Source of the DNA: Centroberyx gerrardi | Lineage: Eukaryota > Chordata > Actinopteri > Beryciformes > Berycidae | Direction: 5' to 3' | NCBI RefSeq assembly: GCF_048128805.1 | Contig: NC_136012.1 | Location: forward strand, 7,292,121-7,356,120 | Length of the DNA stretch: 64,000 bases | Part shown: piece by piece, positions 1-11,265 of the stretch | How the letters are laid out: each line of letters begins with the position of its first letter | Numbering within the stretch: the first letter of the stretch is position 1 | Program-made: the position numbers and the translations under genes | Notes under the pieces: generated by a model | The model's input: only the letters and a program-made list of their open reading frames with translations | The model's database searches: none | What the model was told of the DNA's origin: nothing

Positions 1-742
1 ATGAATGTGTGGCAGCGTTGTTAACAGGCCCTTTGATTGAATTCCCACCTCCGGACTGGACTACTTCCCATGTCTCCTACTTCATAAGCGTGTCTTTTAT
101 TGTCTTGGGAGAGGATCAGTTCTCCAGGCTTCGAGTTCCTCCCCCACAGCTTTCATGCTGCCCGTTTGAATGAACGAGAGCCCTGCGCTAATTTACTTAT
201 GTGTTTAAATGGGTCAGAGATTGCTTTATTCAAGCCAGGAGATATACTCTGCGTGTGTGTGTGTGCGCGTCTTTCTGCATGTGTGTGTGCCTTTGCATCT
301 TCATCTTCATCTTCATTTTCTAATCTCTGCACTGCATCCCTCATCCCATCACGCGGGCTGCATTAAAGCGCTGTTTTTTAAGGTCATAATGTTTTTATCA
401 GAATTTGCCAGCAATCCATACTATTGTGAGTAGAAAATGAGATCAGACTCTTCTTATGGGCAGATAGGCGAGGAGATCTTGTTGCAGGCGATCTCAAGCT
501 GAGACAGCAGTGAACTTTGAGCCTGTAGTGAAATAAATCTTCAGCGAGGAGATTCACATCACCACGTATTACTAAGAAAACACGCAGCAACTTAGGACGA
601 CCTTGGTTTACACTCCAACTTTTCTGTCAGTTGTCTCGCTCTTTGTTGAGTTTGTTGCAGTACAGATTCCTCTGCATTGCTGTCTGCGGCTCTCTCCTTC
701 TCCCCGTTCTCTCAGCTGCGCTCTTCTTCTTCTCCTCCGCAG
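1..742 (+). other. Intron of pigg (partial)
   Basis: No coding exon is recognised here. The stretch holds an imperfect GT/TGTG tract near 251-290, a (CATCTT)n-like run near 297-320 and the pyrimidine-rich acceptor tract of the last pigg exon. Short open frames on both strands have no recognisable domain. Confidence 0.55.
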
Positions 743-962
743 GAGCGCGGTCGCGGTCGGCCACGGCTGCTACTGCCTGGCCCTGCTGCGGTCCGTGCCG
801 GCGGCGGCCTACATCGTGCTGGTAACCGCCCTGCGCTACCACCTCTTCATATGGAGCGTCTTCTCGCCCAAGCTGCTGTACGAGTCCATGCACATGCTGC
901 TGACCGCCGGGGTCTGCCTCTTCTTCAGCGCCATGGAGCAAAGCCGCAGCTCCGGCAAGTGA
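743..962 (+). CDS. pigg: GPI ethanolamine phosphate transferase 2 (PIGG), last coding exon only
   Basis: PIGG adds ethanolamine phosphate to the second mannose of GPI anchors in the ER membrane. Only the 3' terminal coding exon is in the window. A pyrimidine-rich tract ending in CCGCAG precedes base 743, the exon opens with the last base of a split codon, and it reads to a TGA at 960-962. The 72 or so residues include two hydrophobic stretches and the block RYHLFIWSVFSPKLLYE, which I recall as nearly identical at the C-terminus of vertebrate PIGG, followed by a short cytosolic tail. PIGO and PIGN end differently, so PIGG is preferred. No other coding exon is seen in bases 1-742, which I read as intron. 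The exon is GC-rich compared with its surroundings. Confidence 0.87.
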
Positions 963-1250
963 GACTGAGGATCTTCCAACAGGCAAGGGGCCCAACGCAG
1001 CCTCTTGATCGCCATGTGTAAGAAATGCTCTCTTTCAGACTGATATACAATACGGTTACACTCTTTATACAGCGTGCTTATCTCTTCACAGTATGCGAAC
1101 ATACGTCAGAAAGTGGATTCTCTGTACATTTGCAAAAAATAACTTCGCATTGCACTTATATTGTATTTTTGTGCACAGCCTATTTAAATATTTCCTTCTT
1201 TCCGAGAAGAAAAGAAATGTTTGTGGATGAATAAAAAGTGAAATGACACA
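963..1250 (+). other. 3' untranslated region of pigg with poly(A) signal
   Basis: Non-coding sequence follows the pigg stop codon. A canonical AATAAA lies at 1230-1235, about 270 bases after the stop, a normal distance for the end of a short 3' UTR. Cleavage is inferred to occur roughly 15-25 bases further on. Confidence 0.6.
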
Positions 1251-2762
1251 AAGAGGATTTTTGACAAAGGACAACTTTTTTTACACATGGATAAATGACC
1301 TCAGGGACTAGTGAACGATGAGCTGCATAAGTGTTTGGACAACAATGTTTTGGTTCTGTTCTCCATATTATTGTAGATGAGACAGGATCTATTGACGTAC
1401 AGACTGGATATTTTCTGCCGTATCAGATGAGCAGTTAAGGAACCATGGCCCTTCTACTTCATAGTCTCCTCATTTCAAGGTGCTGGAAAATATTTATACA
1501 TTAAGATTAGATTTACAAAGTCGTCATTTTAGTATGTAGTCAAACGTTTTTACTGTACAATAAGTTCAGGAGGTCTGCAGCCCATGAACATCACCAGACA
1601 TTTTCTGCCTCACGTTCTCTTTCCAGCCTTTTTTCATTTCAGGGCATCAACGAGGATTTAGCTGCGACTCTGCCTGGCACCAAATTATTCTGAGGCAGTA
1701 TGTAGTAAACGCTTAGCGCAATTAGTATAAGTAAACAAGGTTCGGTTATCACGTCGGCCTTAAATCATCATGCTTCTACGGAGCTTAAAGCTTGCCATAA
1801 ATAAGTTTAATGCGTTTTTTTTCTCCCTGCTACATTTCTTATTGAATTCTACTGAGGTGGGTTGGTAAAAAGTCACTAAAACAAAGCTCAGAGTTATAAA
1901 AACCAGTTTCAAATCATCGTGCTGCTGCTTCAAGGTAGACAGGAATGACTTAAGTACCTTTCCCCCTCTCTGTTGTTCTTATTTTTCCCATATAGCTCAA
2001 TAAGAGACACAGTAAGGAGAAACAGTTTGAGGCTTGAAGCTGCCTGATGATTCGACGCTTGTTTGACTCCTCAGACCGTTTGTTTACTTCTTCTCATTTA
2101 CCCAGCTCAACCCTCATAAATATACATTGAAATTTGGAAAAATACAAGTTACACAATTTCAAGAGTCCGGGGATGTTTACGGGTTGCAGACTTCTAGAAG
2201 TAAATCTGCTCGTTCAATATCACTGAAAATACATTTAAAGTAAAGCTGGCAAGTGAGCTGGCAATCACCCAAAGTAATAAGAGCGTGGAGCCAAAACGGC
2301 AAACAATGCGTTGCTGTCCAAGTGCTTATGGAGCTCACTGCATTATTTTAATATCTACCTGATTGCTTTGACTTGAAAGCGGAATCAGGAAATGCAAATG
2401 TCCATGCAGCAGTCACATCAAGGAGCGGCGTCCAAGTCCCATCAAACTGTCTGTATCTCATAAACTGATTGTCACCAAGTTTGTCCATTTAATCCGTATC
2501 ATAATACCATAAAATATGTATTCCCACATGCACAACATAGGACTGCAGTATATAAATTGAATGGTGACAGTACCAAGTAAGAGCAAAGACATTCATTCAC
2601 GTTGTCATTTTGCTGAGTTATGGTCAATACCTTAATGAAAAGCGACAAAAACCCGTAAGCCGATGCTCGGGTCCTTGTGCATTATTAGCTGATGGTGTTT
2701 TGTCGGTTCTTACATCATTACGCTTTGGAGATTCATCCAGGAAAATGGAAGAGGAAAGATTT

Positions 2763-3275
2763 GTTAAAGCTACAATATGCAACTTCTCACCTTGAGGCGG
2801 TGTGTGAATTGTAAATTTCCCTCCCCAACACTTGTCACTCGCCTCAGGCTGCGGTAACTGACATCTGTAAAGCCGTCTCAGGCTTTGAAGGAGCAGGCTG
2901 TGAACGCAGGCGATGAGCAGTAAAAAAAAAAGAAAAGAAGAAATCCTGATGTTCACAGTGGTTTTGAACAGGTCTTGACTGATGCAAGACGAGCTTCTTT
3001 CTTTTCTTACTTTCCTTCATTGTAGTTGCCGCTGTGACTTCTTTACTCTGTGGCTGCTAGCCTCACCTTGGTAGCCACAACTAGTTCTCTGCTGGCCACG
3101 CCCACAGAAAATGGTACACACCCCAAAACATCATTGAACAGCCAATTTCAGGCAAACTGGGAGGTGCAGGCACGTACGCACACAGTCACAGTGAAACAGA
3201 CTGGTAATGCAGAGAAAATATCCTGTTTTTTCATTGTTATTTTGATGTGAAAAAAGTTGCATATCGCAGCTGTAA
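2763..3275. mobile_element. MITE-like element, TTAAAGCTGCA-type ends
   Basis: The left end reads TTAAAGCTACAATATGCAAC and the right end is its imperfect inverted complement (GTTGCATATCGCAGCTGTAA), giving terminal inverted repeats of about 22 bp around a 470-bp non-coding core. The same kind of ends bound copies at 32275-32702 and 47415-47628. No transposase is present. Superfamily not assigned. Confidence 0.6.
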
Positions 3276-4313
3276 CACCTTCACAGGCTCCGAGTGTTTA
3301 CCTCTCATTTGCAGCGCAGCTCCGGCGTACTTAGCACCGCAGCCTCCAGGCTAGGTGCAAAAGCAGTGATTTGTAGAATTAGTACACTCATAGCTGTGAG
3401 GCGACCGGGCTGATTAGAAGAGTAAATCCTTTCTCAATTGACAGCATAAACTGTCAGGTAGCTTCTGAAGTAAACAAGGGCTCACATAGACTTCAAAGAA
3501 AACTGGGGAAATAGTTCATGAGCTAGATAGCAGAGTCTTCATCCCTCGTTCTGTCCGTGTCCGGCATGTTTCTTCTATGATTGTAATTCTTCAAATGGCT
3601 GTGGCACTTTCAGAAAATGTAGATGGAGCAGCGATATATATTTTCTCAGATGGACACGTAGTTCATTCTGAGAGATAATAATGAATGTCGGCGGTGTGGA
3701 GTGCCCAGTAGTTTTTTTTGCAGTGCTGAAAACAAATTATGCTTGAAAGAAGAACATTCCCACTGCATCTCTCATCAGCTTCCAGGCACTAAAATGAAAG
3801 CCGGTTCTATTGGGGCTGAGAAGCTGCCATAATACTTTGGTACACCAAAGTTGATTATATCATTAAAGTGGTAATCTATAAGATTCTTGTTTTTTGTATT
3901 TAGTCTCCATCTTTGTTGCTCAGCCTCATTGCTGTGGTGTTTCTGCACTGCTCTTCCCAGAGAGCACCTGTCAATCAAACAGTGTGGGCGGAGCTTGGAT
4001 TTTCTGTTGATGCAGTTTGAGTTTCTTTTCTTTGTCTGTTCAGTCATGGTGGCTATCACTGCTCATGCTAACTACCCAGTTCTTCTACCAGACTCCAGCA
4101 CTTCTGGAGGGAGCTGCCAGACACCGGCTGTTAGGAACAGCAAATGGAAAAGCTTTCATGAACTGGCTATATGTTGAATCACTGTTGTGTTATATCAATC
4201 AGACAGAGAGTAGAAAAACAGACATTTATTTAATTTATTTATTGATATGAAAATGTGTGGAGCTGGATAAAAATAATACTCATGTCCATCTGGTTGGAAG
4301 AATGTCAGCATGT

Positions 4314-4564
4314 ATTAGGCCCCGTGTCACCAAAGACCTGTGAAAAAAGCGCTGGCGCCGTGAGCGCTGAGCCTGTTCTCGAGTTGAAACTATTTCAACT
4401 TTTCGTAAGCCCACCGCTCGTCAATATCACTTCAGCGTTAGCTAGGCTAACGTTTAGCATAGCAACAACACCAGGAGACGTTGTCTCAGCGCTCCCTGCT
4501 CCAGTGCTCACCAGCACCAGCGCTTCAAGCGCTCAACAGGTCGGTTGGTGGACACGCCCCATTA
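4314..4564. mobile_element. Small MITE with GGCCCCGTGTC ends and ATTA duplication
   Basis: The left end starts GGCCCCGTGTCACCAAAG at 4318. The right end, read inverted, is GGGGCGTGTCCACCAAC, ending at 4560. The element of about 243 bp is flanked on both sides by ATTA, which fits a target-site duplication. The interior has several AGCGCT palindromes and no coding potential. Confidence 0.62.
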
Positions 4565-5685
4565 GAGACACATTTCCATGAATTGAAATTAGACTGCTGT
4601 TTGTGTATACTTTTATAACTCCATCTACATAGAAATAATACATTGTTTTTACATGTTTCAATTTACATTTACGCTGAATTTATTGAGTTACAGTCAAAGT
4701 TGTGAATTAATCAACCATTGTGTCGGAGCGAGGTGGCAGCACTTTTCTTGGTAGTGGAATAACTTGCTCCAAAATTTGGTGTCACAAGATCCATTTGAAA
4801 GTGTTAAAATATATATTTATATTGTCAGAATACACCTGTATGCCTATTTCATATGCCTATCCTATAGAAAAAAATGTCAAAATTGTATCAAGATTTTTCT
4901 GAAATACCGAGAACTGTTTCTTTCTGACCTTTTTTTTTAGTCTATTTTTATTTATTGGTTTGTTTCTTCATTTGGAAAAAAGTCAACAACTGTAGGAAAC
5001 AGCACAAACAGCTGCAGCGTGTGCTGCATCTCAATGTTTTAAAATCCTTATAATGTCCCACCACACTTCATGCATTTTAATAGTAACTATGCAATTCAGC
5101 CAATATTATGTGTTTGTCTCTGTAATCCCTTTCGCTGTATGTTTGCTGTTTTAACTTATGAAATTACCACTGAACGTTAAAATAAGTGATTTCCTTTTTT
5201 ACCTACCTTTATCTAATTTATATGTAGCTTTAATGGAGTTGGGTTTTGGACTGCTTTTTTCCCTGCGACTTTCTGCAACCAATGTGAAAAGGAAGAAAAG
5301 TGACAGATGGATATTAACCAAAAAAACATTTTTAAATCAAGGATCATTCTTTGAGGGAATTAATTCAATCCATTTGTGTCCCTGATAATGAAATAAATAA
5401 ATTTACAATGCTGCATGCTGTCTTGATTTTGTCGGTTGTCACAAAGTTTGGTTGAACATTAAAACATTTTTAAACAACAGATACTTCAATATAAGTTCAT
5501 GAACGGTCATCCTGTAATATCAACGATTTGATGCCTATTAAATTGTCTTCCAGCTCCGGTGGATGGATGACAGGCGATGCACTTTCACTGAAGTTTCTCC
5601 TGTCAAATTTTCCTACTGAATTCGTAAAATTGGACAAGGCACCATTTTTCTGAAAGTGCACCCAGCATATCTTCACATACAGTAG

Positions 5686-5721
5686 TGGGAGGATGATAAT
5701 TTAGTAATAATCATCCTCCCA
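5686..5721. repeat. Short perfect-type hairpin
   Basis: Two 15-base arms (TGGGAGGATGATAAT and its near-complement, one mismatch) are separated by a 6-base loop. No gene or terminator context; possibly a remnant of a palindromic element. Confidence 0.5.
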
Positions 5722-8476
5722 TCCACCCACTTAATCATTCTTTTATTTCTCCAGGATCTGGACTCATTAAAGCAGCCGCACATTTCATGCTACGCTCACT
5801 CCTGAGTGGGAGTCCCTCCTAAAACCTCTAAAATGCGATGCGCCGGAGATGTATTAGTGCCCTGATATCAGGTTTGTTGGGGGGGGAAAAGGCTGAATTA
5901 CAGCAATTTTGAATGGAACACGTCGTTCAGAACCCAGAACTAAAGTGAAGTCTGAGTAACAGATCATAATGTTGTATTTGCCACTCGCAGCATATCACCC
6001 AAAATGAGACATGGGTGTTTACTTTGTACTATTGCACATTTCATTTTGAATTCTATACCTGTAAATACATTTCTAGAATTAACTTTTTGTTTTGATAAAG
6101 TTCAGTACTTTACGCAATTGCATTTTTAACTTATTTCATGCCACAAAATGTGCTAAAAGTCAAGGGTTGAACCAACTTTTTTGCACTTTTTTCCTTCTAG
6201 GTTTTCTGTTATTTTTAATCCAAGCTGTCTCTTTGCCTTTGCCCTTATTAGCTGAGCCTCATGGACAGTATAGCATGTAAATCACCCCTCTAGTGGTACA
6301 TATGATATAAGCCTTCATGCTCAGAAAAAAAAACCAAGGAGAGTGTTGTTGGGATTTCTGTCTTGGGTCAGATGAAACCAAATTTTCTCTCCCATTTTTG
6401 CCCTTCTTGTCAGAAAACAGAGGAACACCTTCCTGACAATCTGATCTGAAGCCAAGACATGCTTGTTTCTCCTCTTTAACCGGCTCGACGTTGGGAAAAC
6501 TTGATGTGAAAGACAGAAAAACACACTCTTGCAGATGTATTGGTTCCAGCTTGTATAAAGTGTTTCTCCAGGCTGTCTGACTCCAGCCTTGTACGCTGGA
6601 TTTTGAACTTTCCTCAAAGCTGTCTACAGTTTCGGACTGCAAATCATCTGATGTTTCGAGATCACAGGAATAAAAAACTCTTTATGAGCTCAGTATAAAC
6701 GGTAGCCAAGAAAGCCAGACCGTGTTTGATCAAAATTGAGATGGAACCAAAGTGATAAAAAAAAATTGATGTTTGCTCCCGCGAAGGGAAACAAAACATT
6801 TGAAAACGACGGTTCTTATTGTTACCGCTGTGTGTGATGTCTCTTTAAATCAGCAGACACCTGTGTTTGTGTGTGTCTGACAGGGTAGAAATCATGTTGT
6901 CATAAATCAGTAAGCACTTTGCGCCCGGGGTGTGAGGCCTCTTCGGCGTCTACGCCGTCGGAATACATATTTGAAGCGTTATTGAATTGTGCGCGGGCTC
7001 CTCGCTTCGCTTTTTTTAATCTGAAATGAGGACTAACCGCGTCTGGCCATCTAGGCAGAGAATATAGAGCTAATTACAGGAGTAGACCAGCTGGAAAACT
7101 AAATTGAAGTTGTGCCTTTTGAGTCGGAGCATCCCCCCACCCCCTCCCCCACCCACTGTGAAACCGACCTTACCTCGATTGCACCGCGCCGCTCTTTTTT
7201 TGCCGCTCCAGGAGTTGCTCCTAAGTGGCAGATGGCGGCGAGCCAAAGAGGTTATTGCGAGTTTAGAAACTGCCTCCCTGTGAAAACACGGCCACCGTGC
7301 GAGCTATTGATCGACGGGACGGCTCATTCTGTGGCTGCACGCTCGGCCCAGGGTTCCCCCCCCCCCCGTTCTCCCCTCCGCTGCGTCTCCGCCATACTTT
7401 CCTCCCCGTTTCCAGTCGAGTGCGAGGAATCACAGCTCGCTAAAACTCCACTCGGGCTGTTAAGAAGCCCGGAGGGAAACACTTGCCGTTTTCATTAAAA
7501 AAAAAAAGAGGATTACTGGCTTGATTTACACAGGATTTGAGAATCAGCTTGTCGGCCTTATGTGAAGCAGATTTTGACTGACTGGATCAAGATCCTTTCA
7601 ATGATAGATAAATACAGCCAGACTTCTCAGGGTCTGTGTCCAAGTCTCAGTGAAAATGTTACGGAATTGATTCTGAGCTGAAACCCTGAAAAGTTTGAAA
7701 ACTGTCAGGTGGGTTGAGAACATTCATATATAACGACTAGATCTACAGAATAATCTAGCAATCACACTTTTCGAGGGAGTTTTAGGTGAGGTGGGAAATA
7801 CGGCACTCATGCAATTTTGTCAATATTAATGACAGGAAGAGCTAACTAGCCAGGAGTTAGCTATAATATGAAATAGCTTGCCAGCAAACGGTGCTCATTA
7901 AGTCGGCGGAGAAGTGGGCCAAACAGACAGCTGGGCAGAGAGGGTTTGGGGCTTATACCGAGTAAAGAAAAGATAATTAAGTAGTAACAGTGAGGCAGAG
8001 CATGCGTTCAGTAGTATTTTAGCGTGCCACCATGCGAGATCAGGCAGTTTGGAGTCATGAATCCAGCTGTAAGTCCAAGCCAGTCATTAAAGGGGCACTA
8101 AGTAATCCATGACTTTTATCGACCTCTATTGGCCACCAGTAGGAATTACAACAACATCGAAGGAACATAGCTCCTCCTAAACAAAGCCCTCCCGTCCCCT
8201 TGAGCTACAGTGGCCTGTAACTGACACAAACGATAAAAGTCACATTGTCAAACTGGAAGAGCAAGCTAGCTTATTGGAGCAGAGTTCCAACACAAATGTC
8301 TGGTGAAGAGGTAATACATCACCACGCCAAATACTGGAATAATAATACCGCTTTGTCATTTGCTTTTTTGGCTGGAGAGCGAAGCTTTTGTGATGCCGGT
8401 CGCTCGCTCGCAGCGCCGTCCTCCATCACCGAGCGGTAAATGCCAGGAGGTGGAGGGGGGGTGGAGGAGGGATGGA

Positions 8477-8498
8477 GGGGGGGGGGGGGGGGGGGGGG
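8477..8498 (+). repeat. Uninterrupted G run (22 bases) in a G-rich tract
   Basis: The G run is preceded from about 8447 by GGAGG/GGGGGG blocks, so the + strand has strong potential to form a G-quadruplex. The length may also be prone to assembly error. Confidence 0.8.
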
Positions 8499-8927
8499 TT
8501 GGGAGTGTCTTGAAAGGCCAGTGGGTGGGGAGTTTTTGTTCCAAAACAGAGGACTGGCCAGAAAGTGAGTTTTCAAAGCCAGAACTCGCAGCACCTGGTG
8601 AAGTAATCATTGAGTCATTAGTATTGATCAGCAACCCAGTCAACCCCACACAGATAAATTCTTGTCATTTTGTGCTATGGGGGTTGAAAAAAAATGTCTC
8701 TGTACATATTTGACATCCTCATCCTCACATCAGCGATTGTATAATTAGATGTTGGATGCACAATTAAAAACGAATAATGCTGCTGCTGATATACATCCAT
8801 CACAGTTAAACATTTCACATACATAGTGCTGCAGTGAGGAACTCTCAGAGAGCACGAGACCGACGTCAGTGAATCATTTCCAAGCTGGTTGTGTTATCAC
8901 AACTTCACTGAGCTGTGTGACACCTAG

Positions 8928-8930
<3 letters not shown>

Positions 8931-8959
<29 letters not shown>
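8931..8959. repeat. (AT)n microsatellite
   Basis: About 14 alternating AT units in the pigg-tmem271 interval. Confidence 0.9.
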
Positions 8960-8961
<2 letters not shown>

Positions 8962-9640
8962 GTGATAATATAGTTTCAAACCATATCATACAGTATGTAA
9001 AAGCTACAGTTAATTCCATGAGTTATGCTGTGTCACTCTATTATATATGGAAATAGTCATAAGAGTTAGAGGAACTTGCATCTAAGTCACTGTTGATGAT
9101 GATTGTAGCACACCCACATTGGAATATACTAATCACTCTTTTATTATGAAAGCATGGCGGATGCTCGATGATGCCACGTTTTCATAATGCTTAAGCTGTT
9201 TTTCCTCATTGTCAATTCAGTTTTAATGAGCGCTCTTAAACTGTTGTTCCAGCAGCAGTAACGATTCAGTCAGAGAGAGGGGAAAATGACAAATCAGAAA
9301 CTACAGAATGCTTCAAAGAGAGGAACAAGGAAGAATATCAAGCCTATGAGATACAGTATACTGGCCCAAGCAAGTCTAATGGCTCGGAAGCTCACACATA
9401 GGTAATGAAGCAGATTTTTTTTGTCAGGAAAGGCCCGATGTTGGCTTTTAAAAGCCGCTGGAGCTTTTCCAGACGCAACTTTCCCTGGCAGCTCCGCACA
9501 GACAAATGGATGTGTGTCTAATGAAAGGCTTTTAGGGGGTATTGATTTTTTTTTTGCCATAACTATGGCCGGGTTGTTTTGCCCTTGACATATATTCGAA
9601 TGAGTATGCAGATGGAGGAAAAATATTACGCAGAATATCC

Positions 9641-9642
<2 letters not shown>

Positions 9643-9681
<39 letters not shown>
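9643..9681. repeat. (GT)n microsatellite
   Basis: About 19 GT units, uninterrupted. Confidence 0.92.
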
Positions 9682-9683
<2 letters not shown>

Positions 9684-10014
9684 CCCCTTTGCCTCTGGGT
9701 GCCTCTTCGCTTCCCTCTCTGCGGCAAGACTATTATTTTCTCTGAGAGCGATTACAGGAGCGATGCTACAGCGTTTAAAAAGTTATTACACACAATAGAG
9801 CTAATTGCCTAAGCCGGTCTCAGGTCCTGCGGAATCTATTCTGTGATGTCACTTCCTCACCTTGGGGCTCCAGCCGCCCCCCCCCCGCCCCCCCGCCCAC
9901 TCCTCCCGGCTCCCTGCACATCATTCATCCCCCAATATCTGCAGTGTAATCACTTGTGCAGAAACCCTCCCTCATATTCCTCCGAGTGAGGAACTTTGAG
10001 ATGCAAGTCAGCGC

Positions 10015-10037
10015 TTTTTTTTTTTTTTTTTTTTTTT
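10015..10037. repeat. Poly-T tract
   Basis: A run of 23 T residues with no adjacent target-site duplication or SINE body that I can recognise. Confidence 0.85.
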
Positions 10038-11002
10038 ACTTTGTGTGACCAGTGCCGGAGGCTGTCATTACACTAATGCAGCGCTGCTATCCAACAAAGG
10101 ATCTGCCACCAGGAGGAAGAAAAAAAGAAGAAGCAGAAAAAAAAACTCCAGACCGCGGAGAACACAGATCTTAGGATAATAGACTGCCCTACATTATGTC
10201 CTGACGTGCCTTTGCTTTTTTTAAAATGGGCAATTACTCATCATTATGCCTCTCAAACAGCAGAGGGAAAAATGTATTGTGTTGCAGACTGCGGATCAGA
10301 AGCTATCTGGAAAGACACAGTTCAAACATTTATGGAGAATGTCAGCTACGGATACACGTGTTGGTGACAATTTAAAGCGATTTTGACTTTCCATTAGTGA
10401 TAAAACCAGCGATAAAACACACCTGTCGTTAATACAGCAGCCCCGGCAAGCTTCTTTATGATTTTACTGGCATGTTTTGGATTTGGGGGCTAAAGGTTAG
10501 AGAAGTGGGCTTGTAGCCAAAAGATCAGCAGCTGGGAAAATGAATGAAACCATTGAGCAAGGCACCAGTAGACAAGACACAACCAGTAGAAGGCACTGGT
10601 TATACTGGGCAGCTCCCAGTATGAATGTGAAGCAGGGTGTTGGATAAAAAGAGGTTATAAAAAAAAAAGATTGACTGTGTAATCTGGGGTTTCCTTAGCA
10701 GGTGATCTTTAACTACTACTACTACCTTCATGCTAGAGAGCAGGTTATAAAGGCCTGCTATAGTGTCACAGTTTGTATTTATTAATAGCCTTCCACAATT
10801 ACAATCCATTTGAAAATCCATTTTCCTTTTAAAGGTGATATGTGCTTAGCGTTCTCACTCCATCATAATCACATCTAATGGAGCTGCATCTAGAAACATA
10901 TTGGTGAGACGGAGTCACACTAAACTGATCGGACTCTTCTTAAAGTTGGATGTTTTCCACTGGGTTGATGTGGCCAAGAAAATGTACTGTTGTTATAGAT
11001 CC

Positions 11003-11265
11003 GTGGTTTTCAAGCTATGGGTCGTGACCCGGCGGTGGGTCCCGACTGGGATGACTGGATGAACGCAACAAAACCAAAAAATGTGTTGAAGGTGAATGCA
11101 GAATGTGACATCCAAGTGAAGAATGACTTGTTTACAAATTGGACAGGTCGTGATATATATATTATCAATAACAATGTAGTAATTATGAGCTAACAGACAT
11201 AATGGGGGCTGATTTAGGCAAGTTGATTTTGCATTGAGTGCAGCCCAGTCTATATTCATATTCAC
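11003..11265. mobile_element. Possible degraded DNA-transposon fragment
   Basis: The start (GTGGTTTTCAAGCTATGGGT, then a CGTGACCC block) resembles a vertebrate repeat with a 'GTGGTTCTCAACCTGTGGGTCG' type end that I associate with hAT-derived elements. No matching right end was found, so the boundary is approximate and the assignment is weak. Confidence 0.3.

Noticed and set aside
8091-8240. Possible MITE starting AAAGGGGCACTAAGTAATCC
   Set aside because: The left end looks like that of a transposon but I could not find an inverted right end, so no element is called.
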